DNA from: Antilocapra americana
Lineage: Eukaryota > Chordata > Mammalia > Artiodactyla > Antilocapridae
Length of the DNA: 64,000 nt
Assembly (NCBI GenBank): GCA_007570785.1
Contig: ML664161.1
Location: 10,601,475-10,665,474 of the forward strand
Direction: 5' to 3'
How positions within the stretch are numbered: position 1 is the stretch's first letter; each line of letters opens with the position of its first letter. Below, in pieces: positions 1-10,519 of the stretch. The position numbers and the translations under genes are program-made. The notes below the pieces were generated by a model. It did no database searches, was not told where the DNA came from, and saw only the letters and a program-made list of their open reading frames with translations.

Positions 1-955
1 ATCAGAGAAAATCCTACCACCTCCCAGATTATATAGGTTTTAGAAAGCAGTCAATAGGTTTTACAGAGTTCAGAGAGATTGATGAATCCACAGAATTAAG
101 TCAAGCTTGTATAAGAAAATTCTAGTACATTGACTGAGAAATTATCTGTGTGTATTAAGGTAAAATATGTTAAACATATAGTGTGAGAGACACATAAAGA
201 GGGCAAGAATGCAAAGAACTCATTGGGTAGAGATGAATAGAGAAGAAACCATGAATTCAGTGAAACTTAAATGATAGGTAAATTTAAACACTTAAGATGA
301 AGGAGGGAAGGATAAAATTGCCCTGAAAGGGGCAGTGTGGTAAAGTGTGCAAGTACAGCACGTGTCAGAGGTGTTCAGTGGTAGCCAAAGTTAAGTTATT
401 CATACTTGAGCTGGGGGGATGGGATGGTACATGGTCCTCCTTTAGGCTATCCAAATCCCAGAAGACTAATGAGCCCAGTCAGGGACTGCCTCTGTAGTGT
501 TTGTTACATAATATTTCAGCCTCACACACTCTAATCCCCAACTCCAGACCAGCCCAGCTCACCCCTTCATAGTTCAGTCCTGCTTCATCAGGCTTAAAAG
601 CAAGATTTAACTATACCAAGAATTCATCAGCAAAAGACCTTTGAAAAGCATGCTAATCTAAGTTTCCATGGAAGATAAAGTAGCAAAAACAGATAAAGAC
701 AACATTAAAATGGGCTTTCCAACTGCCCTAAAAGTTTTAATTTTATTCTTCAAGATTATGAGAATGACTTGAACTGGTTATTTAATGAGTTTAAAAACCC
801 AGATTTAAAAAGTCTTATTTTTTTTTTTGAAGTTGTATCACTTTACATTGGCACCATTTACAAGTGCAAATGCTGTTCCTGGTTTTGGAACACTTCTACT
901 TTTTACATTATTTTAGTTTTTTTTAAAAAATTCCATGTATTTAAACAAAAAAACA
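1..955. other. Unique AT-rich DNA, no gene seen
   Basis: No repeat family, exon or RNA gene could be recognised here. The open frames are short and show no domain. T-rich tracts near 819 and 921 may belong to the eroded 3' end of the L1 that becomes recognisable at about 960. Confidence 0.5.
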
Positions 956-1049
956 CAAAAGGATAATTCATCTATTTCTCCCACCCCTAAACCCTTGCCC
1001 CTGGGCAAGCACCAATCTCTTCTTTGTATCTGTTAGCTTGGTTTATTAG

Positions 1050-1091
<42 letters not shown>

Positions 1092-1470
1092 ACATATTAT
1101 GTAAGATTCCATACGTAAGAGAGATGGCACAGTACCAGTCTTCTCTGACTTATTTCACCTAACATAATGCCCTTTAAGTCCATCCATGTTATCTCAAGTG
1201 AGTGACAGCTTATGGTGATCAGGTATCTTTTCAAATTAGTGCTTTTATTTTCTTTAGCAAACTGCCTAGCAGTAGAATTGTTGGATCATATGGTAGTCCT
1301 ATATTAATTTTTTGAGGAACCTCCATACTATTTTTTATACTGACTGCACCAAATTACTCTCCCTCTGGCAGTGCACAAAAGTTCCACTTCTCCACAGCTT
1401 TGCTAACACCTGTCATTTCTAGTCTTTTTGATAGTAATAATTATAACAGTTGTGAGATGACACCTAATTG
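956..1470 (-). mobile_element. Old L1 LINE, 3' part (segment 1 of 3)
   Basis: The plus strand reads as the complement of the end of L1 ORF2 and its 3' UTR: the stretch around 1120-1170 (tctgacttatttcacctaac) and around 1265-1300 (attgttggatcatatggtag) are L1 landmarks. The element resumes at 1901-1920 and again at 2861, so the three pieces are one copy split by later insertions. A (GT)n tract lies inside. No intact frame remains. Confidence 0.75.
1052..1090. repeat. (GT)n microsatellite
   Basis: About 19 uninterrupted GT units inside the old L1. Probably length-polymorphic. Confidence 0.95.
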
Positions 1471-1567
1471 TTTTTTTAAATTGGGGTACAGTTGCTTTAC
1501 AATATTTTGTTAATTTCTGCTGTACAACAAAGTTAATCACCTCTCTCTCTCTCTCTGTCTCTCTCTC

Positions 1568-1598
<31 letters not shown>

Positions 1599-1898
1599 GT
1601 CCCCTTCCATTTGGGCCTCACTCCAGCCATCTCCATTCCATTAAATTTTGGGGGAAATGCAAATCAAAACTATAATGAGATTTCACCTCACATCAGTCAA
1701 AATGGCCATCATCAAAAATCTACAAATAATAAATGCTGGAGAGGATGTGGAGAAAAGGAAACCATCCTACATTGTAGGTGGTAATGTAAGTTGATCTAGC
1801 CGCTATGGAGAGAACAGTATGGTGATTCCTTAAAAAACTAAAAGTAGGACTACCATATGACCTACTTCCACTACTGGGCATATATTCAAAGAAGACCA
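1471..1898 (-). mobile_element. Younger L1 3' fragment with 5' inversion, nested in the old L1
   Basis: Bases 1471-1645 are the 3' end of an L1 in minus orientation, starting with an oligo-T (the complement of its poly-A tail) directly after the target site. Bases about 1650-1897 are the adjacent upstream L1 segment in plus orientation (gaaatgcaaatcaaaactat at 1655). This order is the signature of 5' inversion by twin priming. The flanks TAATTG at 1465-1470 and 1899-1904 are a probable target-site duplication, and the host L1 continues in register on the far side. Confidence 0.7.
1540..1598. repeat. Compound microsatellite (CT)n(AT)n(AC)n
   Basis: CT units (1540-1568), AT units (1569-1580) and AC units (1581-1597) follow one another inside the L1 3' end. 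Compound structure of this kind commonly grows from one short seed. Confidence 0.95.
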
Positions 1899-1900
1899 TA

Positions 1901-1920
1901 ATTGTGGTTTTTATTTGCAT
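1901..1920 (-). mobile_element. Old L1, 20-base segment 2 of 3
   Basis: These bases continue the old L1 exactly where segment 1 stops at 1470, and they are followed at once by BovB sequence. They fix the order of insertion events: both later elements entered this same L1. Confidence 0.6.
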
Positions 1921-1921
1921 C

Positions 1922-2858
1922 CAGACATGGAACAGTGTACTGGTTCCCAATTGGGAAAGGAGTACATCAAGGCTATATACTGTCACCCTGCTTATTTAAC
2001 TTATATGCAGAGTACATCATGAGAAATGCTGGGCTGGATGAAGCACAAGCTGAAATCAAGGTTGCTGGGAGAAATATCAATAACCTCAGATATGCAGATG
2101 TACCACCCTTGTGGCAGAAAGTAAAGAGGAACTAAAGAGCCTCTTGATGAAAGTGAAAGAGGAGAGTGAAAAAGCTGACTTAAAACTCAACATTCAAAAA
2201 AAGAAGATCATGGCATCCGGTCTCATCCCTTCATGGCAAATAGATGGGGAAACAATGGAAACAGTGACAGACCTTATTTTCTTGGGATCCAAAATCACTA
2301 CAGATGGTGACTGCAGCTGTTATTAATGAAATAATTAATTTCATTAATTTAATGAAATTAAAAGATGCTTGCTTCTTGGAAGAAAAACTATGGCAAACCT
2401 AGATAGCATATTAAAAAGCAAAGACATTACTTTGCCAACAAATGTCTGTCTAGTCAAAGCTATGGTCTTTCCAGTAGTCATGTATGGATGTGAGAGTTGG
2501 ACCATAAAGAAAGCTGAGCACCAAAGAATTGATGCTTTTGAACTATGATATTGGAGCCTTGGACTACAAGGAGATCCAACCAGTCAATCCTAAAGGAAAT
2601 CAGTCCTAAATATTCATTGAAAGGACTGATGCTGAAGTTGAAGCCCCAGTACTTTGGCCACCTGATGCAAAGAACTGATCATTGGGAAGGAGCCTGATGC
2701 TATAAAGACTGAAGGCAGGAGATCAAGGGGACAACAGAATATAAGGTGGTTGGATGGCATCATGACTAAATGGACATGTGTTTGAGCAAGCTCCGGGAGT
2801 TGGTGATGGACAGGGAAGCCTGGCATGCTGAATTCCATGGGGTCGCAAAGAGTTGAAT
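1922..2858 (+). pseudogene. BovB (RTE LINE) fragment with broken reverse transcriptase
   Basis: This is about 0.94 kb of the 3' part of BovB, from the reverse-transcriptase palm domain to near the 3' end, 5'-truncated. The frame from 1902 to 2135 encodes the RTE-type segment ending in NNLRYAD. The catalytic YADD box is broken by a frameshift directly after YAD, and the product continues in another frame (AESKEELKSLLMKVKEESEK, from 2114). A 20-30-base AT-rich expansion at about 2322-2350 interrupts the next conserved stretch. Later sequence shows the PVVMYGCESWTIKKAEHQR-type motif. The copy is dead. It interrupts the old L1 without a clear target-site duplication; about ten bases of the L1 seem lost. 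Confidence 0.85.
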
Positions 2859-2860
2859 GG

Positions 2861-3494
2861 ATAATTAATGATGCAAAGCATCTTTTTATGTACATATTGG
2901 CCTTCTTTATGTCTTCTTTGAAAAAATACCTATTCACATCTTCTGCTCATTTTTAATTGGATTGTTTTTGCTATTGTTGTGTATGAGTTCTTAACATATT
3001 TTGTTTTTAGCCACTTATCATGTATATGATTTGCAAGTATTTTCTCCCATTCAGTAAGCTGCTTATTCTTTCTGCTGATGTTTTCCTTTGTTGTGTAGAA
3101 GCTTTTTAGTTTGTTGTAGTCCCACTTTTAAATTTTGTTTTTGTTGCTTTTGCAAAAAGCTTTATCTTTACTCAAAATAGAGGGTATGTTTAAAAAGAAA
3201 AAGGAATCAGAAAAGACTTTGAAAAAGTTATTTATTATTGGTAGCTTTGTAGTATACTCTGAAGTCAGGAAGCCTAATTTCTCCAGCTGTTTTTCTTTCT
3301 CAGTATTGCTTTGGCTATTCAGAGTCTTTTCTGTTTCCTTACAAATTGTAAATTTTTTTGTTCTAATGCTATGAAAAATGTAATTTGATAGGGACTGCAT
3401 AGAATCTATAGATTGCTTTGGGCAATATAGTCATTTTCACATTATTGATTCTTCCAATCCAAGAACATGGTATATCTCTCCATCTGAGTGCGTG

Positions 3495-3530
<36 letters not shown>

Positions 3531-3655
3531 ATTTCTTTAATCAATGTCTTATAGTTTTATACATACAGGTCTTTTGTCTCCTTAGGTGGATTTATTCTTA
3601 GATATTTTATTCACTGTTATAATGATTAATGGAATTGTTTCCTTAATTTCATACT
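2861..3655 (-). mobile_element. Old L1, ORF2 part (segment 3 of 3)
   Basis: The plus strand is the complement of L1 ORF2 from the C-terminal region back towards the reverse-transcriptase domain; landmarks are near 2905 (gtcttctttgaaaaaatacc), 3040 (ttctcccattcagtaagctg) and 3395 (gggactgcatagaatctata). All frames are interrupted. The copy continues from 1901-1920 across the BovB insertion. Confidence 0.8.
3496..3527. repeat. (GT)n microsatellite
   Basis: About 16 GT units within the L1 ORF2 remnant. Confidence 0.95.
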
Positions 3656-3715
3656 GAGGGATACGATTTCAGCATATGAATCTGGAGAGGACACCAACAT
3701 TCAGTCCATAACAAC
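3656..3715 (-). mobile_element. Terminal scrap of a MaLR-type LTR
   Basis: The stretch (catatgaatctggagaggac near 3675, then acattcagtccataacaaca) is the complement of the first 60 bases of the same LTR family that is present more completely at 7339-7745. The rest of the LTR is absent. Confidence 0.45.
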
Positions 3716-4049
3716 ATGAAAAGCCTGTGAAAAGGGGTACAGCATAAAACCAAAAGGAAGAAACAGGGGATTGAGGAACAGTAAGGCTGGGGTGGCAAGA
3801 GACAGTTTTGTGAGCCCTTTTGAGATGGGGAAGATGGGAAGAAAGATTTAGTGTTTCAAAAGAGTAATAGGGACATTAATCAGATGAACAGCATCATAAA
3901 TGTTAAGAACTTATAGGGAAGAGAAAATTGCAAAGGTTCTTTTCCTCTTTTGAAAATAATTTATTTTATTTTATGTTATATATTAAGTGAAAATTATTTT
4001 AGAATGATTGATAGCGCTAGAGAAGTAAATTCATTAAATCTTTGCTAGT

Positions 4050-4174
4050 CAGTGAGTGGTCCATATGGACCAGCAGCATTGATATCACCAGGGAGCTTGC
4101 TAGAAATGCATAATTGAGGTTCCTCTTCAGATCTGCAGGTGTATTGTATGCACATTAAAATTTGAAAAGCACTA
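4050..4174 (-). mobile_element. MER5A (hAT-Charlie non-autonomous DNA transposon)
   Basis: Begins cagtgagtggtcc, continues ggaccagcagcattgatatc and ttgctagaaatgcataattg, and ends in tttgaaaagcactattc; these are the MER5A ends and body in reverse orientation. The central part is shortened compared with the roughly 190-base consensus. Confidence 0.75.
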
Positions 4175-4639
4175 TTCTAAATAAGGAAGTCAAGTTTTTG
4201 GTGAGTAGATGTATATTAAAATAAAATGACTTTAAGAAACCCTTCGTCTCATGTTCTAAATGATGCTTAGCCTAAAAACAAATTTAAAAGATTTTTTATC
4301 TAATAGATATTTTACCTGAAGGAATACAAAAAGGATATTTTAAAATTTTAGCATATCCTTTTATGTAAATTTCAGTGTAAAAAATATGGTTTGTTAAAAG
4401 ATGGATGGGGAATAAGATTTTCAAAGAAAAAACATATTTGTCTATCTTACCTGTAAATCCTACACAATTAGATGCTTTTCCTTGAGTTAATAGGATATGA
4501 ACTGGTTTTGTTTCACAATTGAACTTATCAAGATAATAATAATTTTGATGCAAACTCATATTTATAAATATTTATAGTATATAATCCAAGATTATATGTA
4601 CAGTATTTAGTGGATTTATTTGATATTAGCATGCTCTGT

Positions 4640-5370
4640 AGTAGTTTTTGTTTTCCATAGAATCAAAGAATTTTAATATTTGAATGGGCCTTGTAAATGA
4701 CCTAAAATAATTCACATTCAGATCTGCAATCCCTTCCTCAGTGTCTATGTATGAAGTTTTGAGTATTTGTATCACTTTAAATATGTTTCTCAGAATTTAA
4801 CCAAGCACCAGATCCACAGCAATTGATCACTTCTGATGAACTGAAACTTATAGTTCAATTTGTGTAGCTTGAAGCTTCCTGTTAGCTTTGTTATTACAAA
4901 GACTGTTTCTAATGGTTAAAATTATGTTTAACCAAAATTATTAGGATCCTCCCATGACTTCTTGCCAGTGTTTTCTACCAGGCTAGGCTTGTGCAGTTGA
5001 ATTTTTGAAAGTAAAATATAGCTGCTGCATTATCAGGTGTTTGGGCATAGGACTGACTTGTTAGTATTTGTCAAGATAAATTTGAATCTTGACTCTCACT
5101 TCTCATATCAGCTATGCCTGTTTGTTTTTTGCCATCTGCAAATTTTAATATATTTTATATCAGTATTTAAATAATAGACAAAAACATTCAAACCTAAGGG
5201 AGTACACTGGTAAAATCAAGATATTCTTTATCAAAAATTAAACTAGTTTGGAAGAAGGTCCTATGTGAATTTATGTTGGCTCCTTCTGTTTGTTAACTTT
5301 CTGAATGCAAAGCTGCTAACTTTTAAGCAATAAAAAATATTTCTACTTTATCTTTAAAATGGAACGATAG
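4640..5370 (+). mobile_element. Ancient CR1/L3 LINE 3' region
   Basis: The stretch near 5130 (ttgccatctgcaaattttaa) followed by an aaaaacattcaaac block and agggagtacactgg matches the CR1/L3 pattern of mammalian genomes. The upstream part (4840-4930) resembles the same element's further 5' region but is very diverged. Boundaries are soft. Confidence 0.45.
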
Positions 5371-5834
5371 TCATCAAGATTTCAAAATGCAGAAATACTT
5401 TCATGTATGTCATCAAAGAACAACTCAGTCCAAATATTAGCATCTGTTGTTTAAACAGAGTTAAAGACCATATCGAGAGAGGGTGTAATATGGCCAGATG
5501 TGGTTACCATGGGAGTCATAACTGTGTCTTAAATTATGTCTGTGTTAAATCTCAATCATAACATCATTTTACTGTAAGATTTTTTTTATTTAATTAACTT
5601 CAGATTTTATAAATTATATCTTTATTACTTCTGGAGAAAATGATAAAAGCCTGTAAAGATTATTCAGTAGATTATAAAGTCTACCTGGGTCAAATCCAAT
5701 AATTAATATTTCCCTAATGAAAATAAAATGAAGATTTCTTCTTATTAGATAATATTATATGCTATTTTCATTTATTAATATTACTTCCCCTCTCCAATGT
5801 GCCTTTTATTCAAGGATATAATCATCTGTTGTAA

Positions 5835-5910
5835 TTTCATCTCTATTTCATTGATGGACAAACTGGGATATCAGAGGTGCAATGACTTTCCTTGAGTTGT
5901 ATGTCCCATT
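5835..5910 (-). mobile_element. MIR core fragment
   Basis: Bases near 5850-5905 (catctctatttcattgatgg, tgcaatgactttccttgag) follow the complement of the MIR core. Confidence 0.4.
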
Positions 5911-5959
5911 AAGGATGAAGGCAGTTTTATTATAATCTATGACCTCTGATATAAAATAG

Positions 5960-6115
5960 TACCTCCGTTCTTCATCAAATTGCTGGTGATCCCTTTAAGT
6001 ATCACTATTTGGAAAATCCATAAGTTCTAGATTTTTCTTCATCCTGTCTTTAGATTCTAGTGTAAGTGCCAGAAACACAGTAGATGTTTAGTAAATACTT
6101 AATATATTTTGAATA
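5960..6115 (+). mobile_element. L2 LINE 3' end
   Basis: The order ttcatcaaattgc / tatcactatttg / tagattctagtgtaag / cagtagatgtttagtaaata matches the end of L2, finishing in its characteristic AATAAAT-like tail (here gtaaatactt). Confidence 0.5.
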
Positions 6116-6429
6116 TAAATACTCAATAATATTGAATATACTAAGATACTATAATATATATGACTCTTCCACTTAGAAAATGATTCCAATTGCAAAGACC
6201 AAGTAAATAAACTTTACTTATTCCCTCAACTTGCTCCTGTTTTGTCCCTTATGAGGACACAGCGTAAGCCCATTGCTGCGTTTGCCTTATCTCACAATCC
6301 CCCAACCCCCACCCACACAAACACATGCTTCTTCATTCTTGCCCATGTGAAATTGTTCATGCTCTTCTTGCCACCTTCAGTGATATTTTTTTTACCATTA
6401 AACTAAATTTATATATAGAGAAAAAAGAA

Positions 6430-6625
6430 GGACAGTTAAATGTATGTGTACTGGAGTGAGATGCCCAAGGTCAAATATCTAGCTCTTTGATTAACTAGCT
6501 ATGTAACATTAAATACTATTCTTCACCTGTGTCTTATTTTCCCCATCGTATAACAAGGATGGTGGTAATTTCTAGCTCCTAGGCTGTTATAAAACTAAAA
6601 TCATCAAATAGCTAGCAAGGTTGAC
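6430..6625 (+). mobile_element. MIR SINE
   Basis: The order agctatgtaacatt / cttcacctgtgtcttatttt / aaggatggtggtaatttcta / gctgttataaaa matches the MIR core and 3' half. Confidence 0.6.
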
Positions 6626-6639
6626 TTCATCATACTTTA

Positions 6640-7095
6640 AGCTGTAAGACCTTGTTCTCATACTCCCCTGTGCCATATAATCAACATACCTTCTCCAACT
6701 TCCATTTTCTTCTCCTCCATAACCTACCTTTGTCTATCATAGACCATTTGATAAGATTATCAGTACTTCCCTGGTTGCCAAATCTAATGACCTTTCTCAG
6801 AATTGGTTCTTCTTTTCCCCCATAAACAGTTTTAAACGCCCCAATGACTTTGTAAATGCTTCCTCTTCTAACTTCACAACTCTTTTGAAGATCTTTTTCT
6901 ACCTCTTTAGAATATATTTCTAGTTTCAAGACTTCTATTTCTATTCTAATCAAGAGTTTTACCTTTGTAACCATCAACATATAGTCATCCAGTCACAAGA
7001 TTAAATTCAGTTATATTTTCATTTTCATTATTCATTCTGTCTCTCATTTTTTCTCTCAAGTATCTCCTCTGCTCCATCCTCACTGACATTCTCTT
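6640..7095. other. Pyrimidine-rich unique DNA
   Basis: No family recognised. The block is rich in C and T on the plus strand. An open frame on the minus strand (6681-6980, 99 codons) has no recognisable domain and lacks signs of a gene. Confidence 0.4.
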
Positions 7096-7097
7096 TT

Positions 7098-7146
7098 TTA
7101 TTATTTTTAATTGGAGGATAATTGCTCTACAATGTTATGTTGGCTT
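7098..7146 (-). mobile_element. Short L1 3'-end scrap
   Basis: An oligo-T start followed by aattggaggataattgctct and acaatgttatgttggc is the complement of the artiodactyl L1 3' end, truncated after about 50 bases. Confidence 0.65.
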
Positions 7147-7154
7147 CCTTTAAT

Positions 7155-7335
7155 CAGATCCTTAGGTGCCTGTTCTTGAAAAGATCTGTCCAATCTCTCT
7201 CCATGTCTTATTTACCTCATGCACGAATATGATCTATGTAAATCAAAGATCTAATTGTGTGTCCCTCTCTTGATTACACATTTTCAGTTCCTTCCAGTTT
7301 CCAACCAGACCATAGCTTATTTTGTCTGTTCACCT
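7155..7335 (+). mobile_element. L2 LINE fragment, left part
   Basis: The stretch gtgtgtccctctcttgatta to tccttccagtttccaacc is weakly L2-like. It is listed mainly because typical L2 3' sequence resumes on the other side of the LTR at 7746. Confidence 0.35.
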
Positions 7336-7338
7336 GGC

Positions 7339-7745
7339 TGTGGACTGAATTGTGTCTCCTCCAAATTCATATGTTGAGACAGTCTCTCTCAGTATCTCAG
7401 AATGTGACTGTATTTGGACATAAGACTTTAAAAGAGATAATTAAGTTAAAATGAGGCCATTAGGGTGGGCCTATATCTGATAGAACCAGATGCTTTATAA
7501 GAAAAGGAGATTAAGACACACAGAGATACCATGGGTGCCTTTGCACAGAAAAAAGATCACGTGAGGACACCGTGAGAAGGTGGCCATGGTAAGTCCAGGG
7601 GAAAGGCATCAGGAGAAACCCAACCTGCTGACACCTTGATCTTGAACTTGCAGCCCCTAGACTGTGAGAAAATACATCTCTCACAGAGAAAACCACCCTG
7701 TCTGTTGTATTTTGTTTTGGCAGCTGTAGCAAACTAATACACACC
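7339..7745 (+). mobile_element. MaLR-type solitary LTR (MST/MLT1-like)
   Basis: Starts TGTGGACTGAATTGTGTCTC and ends near gtagcaaactaatacaca. Internal landmarks of this LTR group are cagaatgtgactgtatttgg, aggccattagggtgggccta, gatcacgtgaggacaccgtg, gacaccttgatcttgaactt and a degenerate polyadenylation region at about 7665. No internal retroviral sequence follows, so it is a solitary LTR. Exact subfamily not assigned. It lies inside L2-like sequence. Confidence 0.6.
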
Positions 7746-8015
7746 TCTTACGTCCTTCACAGCTTTAATCAAATGAGTTGTTATTTCAAGTTCTGTGCTT
7801 TAGATGATGCCATTCTTTGATTTTCAGATGTTTCTATTCTCTTCCCATCAATCAACAATCTTCTCAAAAACTGTTTTGTGAAACATCCCTTGAATCTTTC
7901 CTGACCATGACCTCCCCGAGTGCTTTGTTTCACCTTCCCTTAGGGCACATATTACTTTATATCTTAGGATATGTTATAGCTGATCGTGTGCATGTTTAAA
8001 TCTCTAACAAGCAGT
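7746..8015 (+). mobile_element. L2 LINE 3' part
   Basis: The order cttcacagctttaatcaaat / gaaacatcccttgaatcttt / cctgaccatgacc / gggcacatattactttatat / tttaaatctctaacaagc follows the L2 3' region, including the part encoding the end of its ORF. Confidence 0.5.
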
Positions 8016-8404
8016 CATTTTTCTTGATAAGAGAAACTGTGTCTCCCAAAATATGTTTGCATCATCCTCCGTTTTCAGCACACTACATGGGATAAAAGCA
8101 GAGCTGAATGTCATGAAACGAGAACTAGTTTTTCATGTTCCGAGGGTTTCATATGTAGAATCTCATAAATATAATAAGGTGTAGAAAGCAGGAGTCAGGT
8201 CTTCTTATTGTGCATATACCTGGAGATGCAGGCAGATTCAGAGATAGGTAAATCTCTGTATGTACACACACATACACTTGTTAATGTAAACATGCACATA
8301 CAAAATTATGCTGGCTAGGAGTGCAGTTTTTAGAACTGAGTTCTCCAGAATGATCAGAATGAGTATAGTGGTTTTGCTGGCCCAAATTAGTTTTGACTGG
8401 TTTG

Positions 8405-8433
8405 GTGTGTGTGTGTGTCTTTGTGTGTGGTAG
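8405..8433. repeat. Imperfect (GT)n tract
   Basis: A short GT run, interrupted by TCTT. Confidence 0.8.
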
Positions 8434-8540
8434 GAGTATGGGGGATGCCACTGCAGGGTTTTGTAAGAGGATCTTACTTGATGAATGAACCCCAAAAGGG
8501 TTCTGTATTAATGTGGTTTTTGCTGGGTTACGTTGTGATT

Positions 8541-8656
8541 TTTGTTGTTCAGTCTCCCAATTGTGCCCAACTCTTTGAACCCCAAGGACAGCAGCATACC
8601 AGGCTTCCTGCTCCTTCACCATCTCCTGAAGCTTGCCCATCTCCATTCTTAGAGCA
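8541..8656 (-). mobile_element. BovB-derived 3' end fragment
   Basis: The plus strand (tgttgttcagtctcccaatt, then ccaactctttgaaccccaag) is the complement of the BovB/SINE tail. About 115 bases remain. Confidence 0.8.
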
Positions 8657-9394
8657 ATAAAGATTTTGGTTTAGTTGTGTCCCCATTCTATCTCCTCTTC
8701 ATTTCTGCCAGGCACGTGTCACTGGAGGGAAAAAGATTAATGAAAGGACCACAGAATATCCCCTGATGCTGCTCAGATGTAGCATATGTCTCTGCTGCTC
8801 ACATTTCATTGGCCAAAGCATGTCACATGTTAAAGCTTGATGTCACTGGGAAGGGAATTATATCCCTCCCCTGACAGAGAGGGACCCTTTATGAATAGGA
8901 CTATATCATTGTTTGATTTTGATTTCAAATATTTTGAAAATATGTGAAAGAAAAGGCAGATACATAAAAATCCTAAATTCCCCTTGCTTCTCACCCCAAC
9001 ATTTTTCTCCCCATGCTCTTTTCTGTTTCCTCCTCACCTTTAGCCTTGCCCTAACTCCATAGAATCATTCTTGGCTCTTCAGACAGATAGTCAGGTTTGC
9101 TTGTATAGGTATGCCAATCCCTAGAGGAGGAGAACATAGCCTGAGTGTGTTCAAATACTAATCCTTACTCTACTGTAAAGATCGGGCTCTGTACAGTTAT
9201 GGAGAAACACAGATTAATGTAAGACAACAGGACTAGGGCTATATCTTCCCTATATAAACACCTACCCAATAAAGAAGCAAATTTCTTTATGAAACTTAGA
9301 GTCCTTTCATGTTCTTGGATATATAGACAATGATTCTTTAGAAGAATTGAAAAACCCCTTTCAAATTATAGCCTCTTCTTCTTTTTTATTGATT

Positions 9395-9482
9395 TAATTT
9401 CATTCATTTATTCAATCCCTCATCTAATGGTATTGAATATCTATTATGCATTACATTCTGTGTTCCACTATGAAAGATACTG
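9395..9482 (-). mobile_element. L2 3'-end fragment
   Basis: The stretch attcatttattcaatccctc, tattgaatatctattatgca and tgttccactatgaaagatac is the complement of the L2 terminus. Confidence 0.5.
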
Positions 9483-9489
9483 AATAACT

Positions 9490-9765
9490 ACTAATTAAAA
9501 TATCTAACAGCTACAGAGTGTTTAGTATATGTCAGATACCATGATAAGTGTGTTAAAAAATGCATTATTTCTTGAATTTTTTTCAAAATCTCTATCTAAC
9601 TCTAAGAGATAGCTACTATAATGTTATAGTAGAAGAAACAAGACTTGGAAAAGTTACATAACATTGCGACATTTGCTCGCTAGAAATTGTTGAAGTTAGA
9701 GCATGAATCAACCAAGGTTTCTTTGACTCCTGAGTCAACACTCTTAAACACTAAATGTACAGTAG
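9490..9765 (-). mobile_element. MIR SINE
   Basis: The order gtttagtatatgtcagatac / aagagatagctactataatg / gaagaaacaagacttggaaa / gttagagcatgaatcaacc / actcttaaacactaaatg follows the complement of a nearly complete MIR. Confidence 0.6.
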
Positions 9766-9879
9766 TCTGATTCTTCGGAAACCTCATTATCTAGCTGGTG
9801 ATGAGGAAAACTAGTGATTTCCAAATATCTAGGTTAAATTAAAAGTAGAAAATACAATATAGAATTTGTAAGGTGTGTT

Positions 9880-10210
9880 TCATGGGAGAATAGAGAAAAG
9901 TAGGAGTGATTAATTTCCAACAGGCAACAGAAGGGGGACGTGGGACTCCTTTATCACAAGGGCAATGACTTATCTAAGCATAAAGGATGGTTAAGAGTTC
10001 CATAGACAGAAGGCATATATAGCTTGAGCAAGATGAGACGTGTGGCCATGTGGAAAGGACAAGCCACAGAACTGGGTGATGCTACATGAATAGGACACTT
10101 AGTGAGGTTAGAGAAGGTGAGGATCCCAAAGGACCTTAGTGACTATAGTAGTGGAATTTGGAAACTTATGGATGTCAGTAGGAAGGTGCTTCCCCTCTAA
10201 ATCAGTGTCA
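9880..10210 (-). mobile_element. L2 LINE fragment
   Basis: Landmarks such as atagacagaaggcatatata, gcttgagcaagatgagacgt and tgaataggacacttagtgag match the complement of the L2 ORF2 end. Very diverged. Confidence 0.4.
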
Positions 10211-10464
10211 ACTTTTTATAAGTATTTTAGGGAACGTGGAATGACAACTTTAAAGATGACTTACAAACAGGACTTCAAAGAAATTTTTAATCAAAACATA
10301 ATACCTCTGAAGACAAACTCTGTGATGTTTAAGGACAATTTAGTCTCTGAAGTTCAAATGAGCATGAATGTAATTAGCCATTTGCTCCCTCAAAATGAGG
10401 ATAGGTCTGTCTAATGTAGCTTGTAATTTGCCAATTGCATGTAAATCATGTTCTCCTGAAAATC

Positions 10465-10511
10465 ACTGAAGTTACATAAAGGAACATAAAATAACTGAAG
10501 TTACATAAAGG
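10465..10511. repeat. 18-base direct repeat, period 29
   Basis: ACTGAAGTTACATAAAGG occurs perfectly at 10465-10482 and 10494-10511. A small local duplication in otherwise unique sequence. Confidence 0.9.
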
Positions 10512-10519
10512 GCACAATA

